64,000 nucleotides of DNA from Nemopilema nomurai (taxonomy: Eukaryota > Cnidaria > Scyphozoa > Rhizostomeae > Rhizostomatidae), in contig ML133452.1 of NCBI GenBank assembly GCA_003864495.1, positions 533,672-597,671 on the forward strand. The letters run 5' to 3'. Positions 1 through 11,100 of this stretch are shown here, piece after piece. The notes beneath the pieces are model-generated. The model did not search any database. It saw only the letters and a program-made list of their open reading frames with translations, and was not told where the DNA came from. Within the stretch, counting starts at the first letter, position 1; each line of letters starts with the position of its first letter. Both the position numbers and the translations under genes were made by a program.

Positions 1-537
1 CTTAAATATGGTATAAACTTCTCCATGAATGCTTTCATTAAAATATGGCTCATTTTTTCAGGTACATAAAATGCATTTGTGTTGCCTCAGACAAATGTTG
101 GTTGATGTTGTTAACCTATCAGCTTAAAGCGTTTGGAGGTACTTAATTGTTCCTAGACATTAGACTGTCAACTGTTCCTAGATACTACACAATCACATGT
201 GATAGATGCTGAAATGTTTTACACAGCACAAAACAGTTTGTTGGAAACAGAGCTAGGGTTAAAAGGCATGAATTACATTGTGGATTAAATTAAGGAGAAC
301 TTTTCTGTAAACATGTACACTTTTTACTTCAACAGTTTGCATGGAAAGGGGAGAAACCCATAGACTGACAGTGGCAATATGAAACTGTGAAACTATGATT
401 GTTCCCCGACAAGCAGTTTTTAAATCACTTTTATTACTACATTAAACTAAAAACTAAATGTATGAAACTAAATGTTGCTCATGAAAACAAATATCTTTAT
501 CTACTTATGTCACATTGTCATCCATTCGCCGAAATGT
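1..537. other. Non-coding sequence 3' of the CMTM-like gene
   Basis: AT-rich sequence with only short, unconvincing reading frames. The right part is probably the 3' untranslated region of the minus-strand MARVEL protein gene that stops at 538. No exon, repeat or RNA gene was recognised. Confidence 0.4.
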
Positions 538-1098
538 TTAGATTGGTTCAGCGAATTCGTCTGGTTCCTCTTGCCTGACATTTTCTCTTCTTCCTCTCCG
601 GTAAGCATAGAAGTGGACAAAGAAGGCCTCAGCACCAAAAAAAACCATGCACATGAAGCCGAAAAACGCAGCAACGCCAGCTCTTGTAGCCTCAGTACTG
701 TAGTGGGCATAACTGGCGACTAGGGCACTTGCAAGCAGAAAGGCAGCACATGCAATACCACAGAGGACGACGAATACCTCTGGTGCACGACAGACGAGCG
801 GGAAAAAGCTGACAGTGCGCTCCCAGAGCGAGAACAAATGTAAAAGTAAATCAATCAAGGCGTTTATAAAGGATGTCCAAGTCACGAAGTTGAAGAAGCT
901 AAAAATCCCTGTGTAACTCCAGACCGTAGTTGATAGGATAACACCGGCTAATAACGTGACGATGACTTCAGCAAGCTTCAACCTACCCTCCCACTCGTTG
1001 CGAACATAGGTTGGATCAAACTTGATGATCCCAAATGAGCAGCCTCCATCTGTCCTAGTCCTAGTACCTGTTTCTCCTTCCTGTGGCTCGGCACTCAT
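538..1098 (-). CDS. MARVEL-domain (CMTM/chemokine-like factor superfamily-like) tetraspan membrane protein
   Basis: Single-exon frame of 186 residues. After a short polar, Thr/Arg-rich N-terminus there are four hydrophobic segments at about residues 40-63, 66-92 (interrupted by Trp-containing turns), 105-132 and 138-165, followed by a basic then acidic tail (RRGRREN, then EEPDE). Four helices, aromatic-rich loops and cytoplasmic charged ends in under 200 residues fit the MARVEL fold of the CMTM/MAL/plasmolipin group, whose members act in vesicle trafficking and membrane apposition. Assignment is by topology and general look, not by a diagnostic motif. The start at 1098 is the first ATG downstream of a TATA box and CRE on the same strand. 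It is divergent from the ABHD-like gene about 1.45 kb away. Another four-helix family cannot be excluded. Confidence 0.72.
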   Translation of the reverse strand: MSAEPQEGETGTRTRTDGGCSFGIIKFDPTYVRNEWEGRLKLAEVIVTLLAGVILSTTVWSYTGIFSFFNFVTWTSFINALIDLLLHLFSLWERTVSFFPLVCRAPEVFVVLCGIACAAFLLASALVASYAHYSTEATRAGVAAFFGFMCMVFFGAEAFFVHFYAYRRGRRENVRQEEPDEFAEPI

Positions 1099-1302
1099 AT
1101 TATCTTCTGTTTATTCGCTTATGTAAGGTACCAGTTGTTTTAATATTCTTCTTGTAACTTGACTTTCGACAGTTTTTGATCACTGAAAACTTTTTGTGTT
1201 TCAAGGGCGTAACGATGGCGCCATGGGTAGGTCTGGGTTAACCTCCTTTTGAGGCTAGGTTCCAGGACACAACTGACAACTCCCAGCTCCCGCCTTTTCC
1301 CT

Positions 1303-1310
1303 TATTTATA
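1303..1310 (-). promoter_or_regulatory. TATA box of the CMTM-like gene
   Basis: On the minus strand this reads TATAAATA, a consensus TATA element, about 205 bases upstream of the ATG at 1098. A start near 1275 would give a 5' leader of roughly 175 bases. Inferred from sequence only. Confidence 0.5.
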
Positions 1311-1315
1311 TGTGG

Positions 1316-1323
1316 TGACGTCA
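1316..1323. promoter_or_regulatory. Palindromic cAMP-response element (TGACGTCA)
   Basis: A perfect 8-base CRE palindrome, the established binding site for CREB/ATF bZIP factors, lying six bases upstream of the minus-strand TATA box. Placement right beside the TATA box suggests it regulates the CMTM-like gene. Confidence 0.45.
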
Positions 1324-2465
1324 GTTCTGAATACAGCCCCAAAATGAATATTTTCAAGTGACCAAAGACATTATAAAATGTATCAACCAGGGGCGCAACT
1401 AGGATATTTTAAGGGCAGGGGTTTCGTGGTAGAAATGGGGCATAAAGACATTGGATTTCAATGGGATCAGGGCAAAACTCACTTTCTTGCCAAAAACGCT
1501 TTGCTCTAGAAGAGCAGAAACATTTCTCGATGACTTTTCCAGGTTTCCATTGCTGCCCATTGAACATACTTTTTTCTACTAATTTTTGCCATGAACGAGC
1601 CGGAATAAAAGTTTCCCGGTACTCCAGCCAAGAATATTTATCTACTACTACTAATTCTGCAAAAGTTTATGTGCTCGAAAACTAGAAAGTATTCAACAAG
1701 AGTCAGGTAAAATGTACTAAAATTTTTGGATGAATTATTCTTCCTTGTTTGGATTGGATCATCCATAAAGTTCTTCTAATAAGTCACATAGAGTATTTTT
1801 GATAAAACTTGAGAAAATACCCCTTTTGTTTGCTGTAGGTTCTCCCAACGAGGGGGGTGTGAGCCCATGGAGGAAGGGTGTATCATACCCGTCGGAACTG
1901 GAGCCCCCGAATAAGACCCCCATATGAATTTCATTCCGACGACACTGTATTTGGAGTCAATCTTCAAAGAAATCCTTGTTTAATTGAGATTTAAGGCGAT
2001 TAGACTTGTTCTCCTATTTTTTACTTCAACCCTCAATTTACCTATAATTTCCTATGCAACCATTATGTTGTAATGGGGGCACATGTCTCGAAAGCTCTTC
2101 CAGAGTAACAGTTCTTCTATGTGTCCTCTTCAACTTATATATTTGACGGACCCTATCGTACTCATTTTGTATTAATTTATAATATTTTACCTTTATTTTG
2201 AATATTGACTGAGATTGTAAAAAGTTGAGAACTTACATGAAATAAAAAAGAAGTGAGAACTTGTGCCTTGGTCATCTTTAAAATATTTTTGTTTTGCTTC
2301 CACAGCACAGCACATGGCTTTTGCCTTCGAACTTTAATGCTGTTGTTGTTGTTTGCAGTTATCATTTTCCAGTAAAAAATCATGGCGCACAGTTGGAAAA
2401 CGTGGGAGATAGCCTGTGCGTTGACCAGCTATCACGCGCTATATGGCGGTGAAAGTTTTTTGGCG
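1324..2465. other. Intergenic region between two divergent genes
   Basis: About 1.1 kb between the promoter of the CMTM-like gene and that of the ABHD-like gene. Short frames in it (for example 1461-1685 and 1776-1967) show no domain and no codon bias. Nothing else recognised. Confidence 0.4.
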
Positions 2466-2473
2466 TTATAAAA
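2466..2473 (+). promoter_or_regulatory. TATA-like element of the ABHD-like gene
   Basis: TTATAAAA lies about 85 bases upstream of the ATG at 2554. Transcription starting near 2497 would leave a leader of about 55 bases. An intact promoter-like element argues weakly against the locus being a dead insertion. Confidence 0.4.
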
Positions 2474-2553
2474 CAAAAGACACGAACAATGGAACTGAAT
2501 ACTGGATGATAGCAGGACTTTGTATGTGACACTCGACGCGACAACCTGCAATT

Positions 2554-3893
2554 ATGATGTCAACGTCATCAACATCACAGGTCAACGAAAACAAGATGAC
2601 GACCAAAAGTTTCTTTTCATGGGCAATAGATTCGATTTACAAAAGACCTTCAGTATACCTTAAAGAAGCAGAGCTTCAGGTCCTTCAGAAGTTCTCCAGC
2701 ACATCTTGTCAGAGCCAATTTATACCAATTTCAAATCGGGTCGAGGTTCGGACCTTGAGATTCGATGCTGGGTTTTCAAGGACAGCTCCGGTTCTTGTTT
2801 TGCTGCATGGCCTTTTTTCTGGCCTGGCTGTCTGGTCACCCTGCTTTGACTTGATATCGCAGCACTGTATTGTTTATGCTCTTGACTTGCCTGGTTTTGG
2901 ACGAAGCACAAGAACCCAGTTTCTTGGGGACAACAGGGATATTGAGTACCAATTTGTGAGTTACATCGAGGAATGGAGGGATGCTGTCGGCCTTGACTCG
3001 TTTATACTTGCAGGCCATGGATTTGGCGGCTATATTGCAACATTGTATGCTACTAAATATCCGGAATGTGTGCGACATCTTATTTTGGTTGAACCATGGG
3101 GGTTCACGGAGCTTCCATTTGGAATAGCTGGCAAAGCTGCCGCAAATGAAGGCAATAACGCCGTGGCGTACGAAGGAAGACTCTCATTCTGGATCAAGAT
3201 GGTTAATTATATCATAAATTTCGTAAGCCCCGTTTTCCTACTCCGATTTTTACCAAAAAGGCTTGCACATTGGTTCTGGAAGAGGCATTCAATATCACTG
3301 CACCAGTTCTTCCCTCAACAACAAATTTTGAAAGCTGTATTACTAATTATAACTACTACTGCAATGCCTTGCAAGCCAGTGGTGAATGTGCCTTCCTAAA
3401 GTTAAACCTCTTTTATTTCTGGGCAAAAGAACCAATAATGGCACAGATAAATCAGCTGGATGAAAATGTTTCCATGTCCTTCATTTATGGAGCAAAGTCT
3501 TCAGTTGATCACAAAACCGGGTTTGAAGTCTTTCATCGCAGACCATCTTCATCTGTTGAGGTTTACATGATTCAAAATGCTGGCCATGATGTCTTTATGG
3601 ATTCTCCTGAGCGATTCTCTGATATAGTTGTGAATGTTGTGGAAGACGAAAGGGAAAAAGACATGATGCACAATGCAATACTAAAGGGCAGTACCTCAGA
3701 GCCAGAAACAGAAGATCTGTACTGGGACTGTGCCTGGGAGACTATCAATTTGAGCACAGCCAACTTAGATTTGGATGATCAGAAGTTATCAGATCAATAT
3801 CTTAACAGCTGGTCTGACTTTGAGATTGACGAGCAACAATTTCATGATGCAAGCCCGTTTGAGGACAATAAGGCATTTAGTGCATTTGATTAG
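2554..3893 (+). CDS. ABHD4/ABHD5-like alpha/beta-hydrolase, nucleophile lost, with one frame break
   Basis: An N-terminal frame (2554 to about 3323) joins a C-terminal frame (about 3323 to 3893), together about 446 residues against about 340-350 in vertebrate ABHD4/ABHD5. Visible family features: oxyanion motif LLHGLFSG, the LDLPGFGRS block, the elbow LAGHGFGGY followed by HLILVEPWGF, the segment YNYYCNALQASGE, and an HDVFMD box near the end fitting the HX4D motif of this subfamily. The elbow has Gly where ABHD4 has Ser and ABHD5 (CGI-58) has Asn, so hydrolase activity is not expected; by analogy with ABHD5 it could be a lipase co-activator or lipid-binding protein. An acidic tail of about 75 residues is extra. 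The two frames change over near an A3T4 run (3323-3329), where one missing base would explain the break: sequencing error or real inactivation. Absence of introns suggests a retrocopy, though a TATA-like element precedes it. Confidence 0.8.
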
Positions 3894-5187
3894 GTCTTTG
3901 ATCTTTTGCTTGGGTTTGGTTTTAATGGTTCAAATTTTGGTTTTAGTTTAATACAATACTATAGTCAGCTATACATTTCATTTCCAACAAAAATTCATAC
4001 ATCATACAAGTATTTGTAAGTTACAGCATAGTATTAAATTTTCAGTGTATAATGTTTTTCTTTAATTGATATTGTTCTTTTGGCAAAGCCGTATTTCCCC
4101 TTACTAAGATACACATTTCTATGGTACCCAGTAACATGCCAGCCACAAAGGCTGATATTGTTTCCAAAATTATTGCTAGATATGATATTTTCAATGTTAT
4201 GTTTATTTGTGCGAGATTTGAATTAGAAGTTTATGAATAACTATTATTAATGGTGTTTTGAGAGAGAATTGATACTTTTGACCAATAGTACTGTTTACTC
4301 TTAGTTTCATTTATTTAAAGGCAGAATTAATAATGTGTATACTTTCAATTATTATTTATCAGTTTCAATTATTATTCAAGTTGCTTGCTTATATTTTAGT
4401 GAATGTCTTGTCATTATCCTAATACCCATGTCTTCACTAACGAAAACATTTACAGTGCATTGTTTTTAATATTGTAGAATGATATGCAATAATCTTTCTC
4501 ACAAAAGGCATTCCATATCGTTTCTGGAATATGGAATAAGAAATGTATCATCAGACTCCTGGAATTCAGTTTATTCGTGAAACAATAGCATGTAGCCATA
4601 TATGTTTCCAAAGCAACAGGAACTACAAAGAGAACAGTAATGTGTGAGCCTGACTTGGAATATCATCTCCAAAATTTGCTGACAAAAAGAAAGCCTATGG
4701 TTTTTCCAAAAACATATCTTCTATAAAGTAAAACGCATATTATAAACCTACTGAAATGTTAAAAAGCAGGATTCTCCTGACATCTACAGGTTAGTGATAA
4801 AAATCTTAACATTCTCTGGTAGATTAGTTTAATAACTGCAAAACTATCTAAAAGACCATTGCAATGTCACAGGGAAAGGGCAGTAAAAGTAAATTTGGAA
4901 CAGCATAATATACTTTTCTGTCATTATATAAGAAGAAATTAAGAAAGTGTTCAACAAGAAAACATAAAAATGATATCCTATATATGTCAACACCCCACAT
5001 TCTGATAGAAGCAAGGGGCTTGGAGTTATGGGATATCTCAACAACTTTTAGGCAAGACATTGGGATTCATTTTTAACTCATAAATTCACCACCAACATTA
5101 ATTGTTCCAAATATTTTCTAGGGTAACTGGTCAATGTTAGGGTTAAATGACTTGGAAGTAGCAGAAAGAGGGCTCCAAGTTGGATGC
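3894..5187. other. Convergent 3' intergenic region
   Basis: About 1.3 kb of AT-rich sequence between the 3' ends of the ABHD-like gene (+) and USP24 (-). It presumably contains both 3' untranslated regions. No exon or repeat was recognised. Confidence 0.4.
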
Positions 5188-8100
5188 TTATTTATTAGTA
5201 ATCTCTCTTTCCCAGTCCTCTTCGGGTGCTTCACACAACTTTGACTGCACTTGAGCACCAGTTGGATTTGCTATTACCACTTTGTTATTTGCCTCTTGTC
5301 TTTCAATTTCTGTCAATAAGGCTGTTGCCTCTGCAAGTGTGTACTGCAGACAAAATGATGCTTATGTAATCAAGTCAGATTGCAAAGATTGATCTATCAA
5401 TGATTTTTACATTTGTGTGCAAGTTTGTGTACATAATCCAAAAATTTTATTTCAATGAATGACATTTTGATTGGTATTTAAGCAAACTTATCTTAGAACA
5501 AATTTAGATAAATGTTATGTATATAACCTTGATATCTAGATGTGTTTATCTTAATTAAAGGACAAAAATATCCCATATTTCCCATTCTTGGTATCAGCAT
5601 CATTCAGTGTTTTGATAAGAAAATGAAATGTTAAAATAATCACCTGGGCACTGACAGTTCTTTGAAATGATTTGTTGATATGTGATTCATTGCTCACATG
5701 AGGTTGGGCTATCCAATAATACTCATTCATCTGAAAATGAAAATGCACAATATTTTAAGGGCATTGAGTCATGGTAAATGGAAAGCGTAAACCCAAATTG
5801 CAAAAATTGCTGAGTCATTTTGATGGCGTCCATATCTGATTGGCTGTCAAGCAAACTGTGCACATGATGTTATAACCTCGCAGTTGATGTCTGATAACAT
5901 GAAAACAAACTAATCACATGAAAACCAACAAACCCCCACAGAGAACCGCCATTTACAATGACTCAATGCCTTAAATTTTTCTCTACTTCAAATTGTCAGC
6001 TAATGATATGATTTTCCAACTGATTGATAATCACATTGAAAAAAAGATTAGCAGACTGCCAAGGTAGACATTTTGCACATATGCTGATGGTTCAATTCTT
6101 CGCACAGTCATCATAATATTCCCAATAAACAAACATCTAGAAACTACTGAAAACTGCTGCATACCTTCTTCTTCAGCCAATCAACAGCCCACTGCCATCT
6201 TGATGGGTTTTGAAGCAAATAGCTTTTGGCTAAAGAGCATCTATAAATATATTTTTGACATAATAGCATCTCTTTTCTCTCATAATGTTGGTGAAAGGGA
6301 AATGTCTTTAAAGGCAGGCTACAATTGCTGTTTTATTATTAAACGGGCAGGTTACATAAAAATGTTAAAATTCAATTGCTCAATACTTTGGCAAACCTGG
6401 CCAAGCCTAGAACAGAACACAGCAAAAGTGCTTTAAAATAAAATTAACTTGCTAAATACATACCAATGGATGATAAAGGTAAACTAAAAAATTTATATCA
6501 TTTGATATGGAAACAAAGATTATTCAAACACTTAAAACAGCTAAGGTTTCCAGCAAGATATGAGGTAAACAGATTATTGACTGGCTAAACAAAAAAAACA
6601 CAAAGGCTGATAACGTCTGAAAAGCATCCAAACAGAAATAGATAAAAGGTGCAGAAGAAATGCATTTGAAGCAAATCCATCAGAACACAGAGTCTGAAAA
6701 GCAAATTGCTTCATTTCACCCAAGAACATGCTTCTAAAAACTCTTACTTTTGAGACAAGGTGACAAGCAGCTTGATGCACTGGTATGACCTCCGTGAATC
6801 AGATATGTAGCTGTTCTTAACAATACCTACCAAGTTGAGAAACATACACAATCAACTGAAACATAGCAGCAAAGAATTAAATCCATGTTGGTACGTAAAA
6901 CATTGAGTCAAGGGGTCTCTTATAGTCTGACCAAACAACAAATACATGCAATCAAAATGATTCATCTCGTGTTTGTCAAGGGTATGATACATCAACGTGA
7001 ATTCAATCGGGGAAGGGGGGATTGGGTTTGCAAGCACATGTCTGACTTTCGATTTAGGCACAAGAAATTATGGATGCCATGATAATCCTTGTACAATAAA
7101 GGGCAATTTCAGGATGCTAATGATTCTGTGCTCCATTGCTGAAATTTGCCAATCTCCTTAAGAAACTCTTTAACAAAACAGAAGTAGGTTCAAATGTCTG
7201 GCTGCAATAAATTCCAAACTTCAACTTGTGCAGAATGGCAAGCTAATTCATTTCTCAAATTTGAAGGTCAAATACACATTTAGTGTCACCAGGAAGATAC
7301 TTTGTGCCAAACATCTCTCTATCTTGCAAAGTACTCTAAATGGAAACTTGATCGTTTATGGGAATAATTCTTTTCGGAGCAAAGATAAATGGAAAAAGTT
7401 ATCAGGAGCACCAGGGATTTAAAGTCATCAGGAGAATGTCCAAACTATGAAGGAAATTGAAGCCCAATGGACATGGACAAGGGCAGTGACAATAAATTCG
7501 AAATACTTAGCCCTTTTGAGGTGGAGCAATTTTAGCAAATATCAAATGCCCTGTAACTTAAAGAGATGACAACAACATACTAAGAATTCCAGGAATATGT
7601 TCTTCTTTGCATCCATCAACAACCAAATTGACTCGGAAAGACTGAAGAGGGTCCTCCATACACTAGACAGTACAAATTGATAACAAAATCAACAACTAGA
7701 TTTATTTGAAGTATGATGTAAACAATAAATGACAGGTGTCTTTCACAGATTAAAAGTTGGAGAACTGCTATTGCTAACAGGCAGGTATATTTCATAATTC
7801 AAGATTAGATTTGAAAATGCTAACAGCAGCAACAACTCAACAAGATGCTGAACGTGTAAATTTAAACAACTTCTATCAGCATGTCTTAATCATTAGAGGT
7901 GAATACACTACTTAGGGGAATCTTAATAGAGTCCAGCAAAAACTCTCATCAAGGGAGGGTTCTTGCAAGATAAAGCTCTTTATTTCCATTTAAATCATTA
8001 GTGTAAAATGTGACTGGTAATGTAAAAAAGAAGGAAACAGAACATTTTATGTGCAACATGAATGTGTTTTGGATTATTATCAAGCAAAGATTCAGGCAGT

Positions 8101-11100
8101 GTGTAGCAAAAAACATTATCAGATAGGATCTTATCTAAAAAAATACTTGACCTTTTATCTTATGCTCTACTCATGGACTTCAACCTTCAAAATCTTCTAT
8201 CTTTGAGGTTACAAAAATCTCCCAGTGATTTGTTATGGTGGTTTCTCTATTCAGATTGTTCTATTTTTAGCAGGTCTTGTCTTATCTTTCTCCTTGTTAA
8301 AGATTAATAATAGGACACATCTTTTATCTCCAGATCACAAGACCTATTTATGGTTTCTAAAAAAGTTGGTTTCATCACACTTATGAAAGCTAGTTCTTAA
8401 AGAAAAACACCTAATGTATATTGTCAGCCTGTGGTCATAAACCAAGAGATTGCGATCAATAATTAAATGAAGGCCAGAAAATTAATGTTTTAATGAACCA
8501 GTCTATAAGTGTCTGGTCTTTCAGCACCTCAAAAACTACATTACAAAGAATTAACATACGTACAGGCAGTCGTTTTCTATAAAGCGTAACATCTTACAGA
8601 GGTGACATGTCCTACTACAAAACAACTAGGCATGTTTGCAGTAATACAAAGTTATTACGTCTTCTACAAACAATATGAAACTGCAGACATTTGCAGTGTG
8701 ATTTCATGTACAGAAATTACCTTAAGCTAGTAACCGAGCCCCCTAAACCCCTCACATTGACATGCCTTTATTCCTTGTTTCTGGGTATTTAAATACCAGG
8801 TGCATATGGCATCAGGATGCAACGAAAAGCCACAATACTCACCAACAGGTCAGAAATGACTTGTAGAACGTTTTTCAGATCGTTAGGCTGCACACTTTCA
8901 AGAAGTATCTGGGAATAGAGAAGCGACAGCTAATTAAATCTTCATATTTCAAATTTTGTGGCAGGTATAACACGCCTACTGGACGGAAATTTATGCTTGT
9001 GGTATGGTATCAACAGTAAATCCCGCACCATTTGAAGGTCTGTTGGTTCAGAGGTGGTATTGGTCGCCGTTGCTGGCAATTCTCTGATGTACCATTATAG
9101 CAATAATTGAGTGATTTAATTGCTTTGGTCATTTCAGATTTAGATAAACGATAATGGTGTGGTCCCGCAGAAGCCACTTTGCAGTGTGCAAGCAAAGCCT
9201 GACAACACGGCGTGCCTGCCAGGCATTCCAACTAGCATCGGAACAGTAGCCCTTCACGGTCAGTCCTCCGGGCAAATGTTTAAGAACCAACTAAAATCTA
9301 ACAATTGCTGCTTTAAGTATTACCTCAGGCGCAGCACTTGAATGCCATGAACATTTATCCAAACCAATCAACATTCATTGCATTAGCGATAAGTTTGATG
9401 ATAAGAAAGTATACGAATGTTGGAGCATTCAAAGGCAGTGTGCCCAATGATGTCTTTTGCTGGCAACCAGTAAGAGGGATGCGCACTTACCTGGATTTGA
9501 CGCACAACCCCTTTAGAAATGTCCTCATTGCGGGAACAGCAGTGCAAGATCATCTCGGCCATGGGTCGCGTGAGATTCGGGATCTCGATGCAGGCGTAGA
9601 GGCACTGGAAATAACATAGCAGGGGGCTCCGATAAAAAACCTTCTCGTCAAGACAAGTACTTGCTTGCAATTCAAAGCATCGTCAACAAAGCACGTTACC
9701 AAGTCAAAAACGTCATTAAAATGCGAAACAGTGCAAATCAGCGAGGGAACTAGGTTGCGAAAGGGGTGCTGTCGAGTCCCCAAGGGGCCCTTGAAGCTGC
9801 CCCCAATTCTAAACTCGTTTGATTTTGAATCAGATTTCGACGTTCTATGTATTGAGTTTACATGTATTAAACATTTCATATTTTTAATCGGTCTCATGAA
9901 ACGCTGCATTTATTTGACTACTTGATTGTGCACCCAAAATTATGGTTGATCAACTCGAATGTCAAGCTCCAATCACCGAGTGAATAGCCTTGAACAAGAA
10001 CTGGGAATGCGCTCAGTCCAGAGCCAATCCCCAGGGGCATTTCGTCAGTTTCTTAGCAGACCTCATATTTCCCTTAGGTTACTCGCATCATTCAGCATCG
10101 AAAGTGTGTACAAATTCATGGAGCTAGTGAATCCCCATTAATTACTAATGTGCCTTTAGTCAAACTGTCCGCAGCAAAGCTTTGTGCCTGCGACCATATG
10201 AATCATCATTCTTCACCATTCGGTAATTCATTTGAAGATATTTCAAAACTGACAAGCGAAGAAGAGTCAGTTTTCCAAAAGGCCGTTTTCAACTGTTTTA
10301 ATAATAGGTTCGTTTGGTATAGGTATTTCAAAGGCTGCAGCATAAAATCAGAATGTTGGACATAAAGCTGCCTGGAAGGGATTAGTTCGAACCAAATGGA
10401 GTATTTCCCCTATTTAAAGAAAGGTTTACGTTTTGTTGGGGCATTACTTCTAAGATGCTGTCTTGTATGTGAAAGATAGGCCTTCTGAATACCGAAATGG
10501 GCAAATGCACAGTAAACCGAGCCGACAGCTGATTGGTTCGTTTTTGGATAAGTTGGCAGCAGTGGCTTTCATAATATTCATATTCATGCTTGAAATAATA
10601 ATAATATAATATTGAAATAATATTAGCCATTGTGAATATTTGCGACGTAATTTAATAACCTATAAACAATATCATCTACGAAAGATGGCGATAATTTACG
10701 AGTAACTGGTGAAAAATGCCCTTTAAACATTGGTGACTTTTACAGGCGTGACAGCCAATTCAGATATACATAAAATACACTTTTATTGCGAAGAAAATTA
10801 TCTTATATGTCACCTAGCAGCAACCTAAAAGTATAATCAATGGTATAAGTTGGGGATAATCTTAAGTCTTCAAGGTGCATTTAGATTTATATGTTATATT
10901 TTTGCGCTCGAGACACTATATTGGAAAATGGAGAGGAAAATCCAACAAGAGGTTTTGAAATTGATGTTCTTGATCAAGGGGTTACAAAGAATCATTCTTA
11001 ACGTTTATGAACTGGCCATTCAAAGCAGTTTTTATATGTCACCAAAACAAAGTTGTTTTGAAGCAATACAACACCCAAACAACTGCTCCATATCAGGATA

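Noticed and set aside
9550..9909. 119-residue minus-strand frame
   Set aside because: Mostly intron; only its end overlaps, in another frame, the true USP24 exon 9491-9604.
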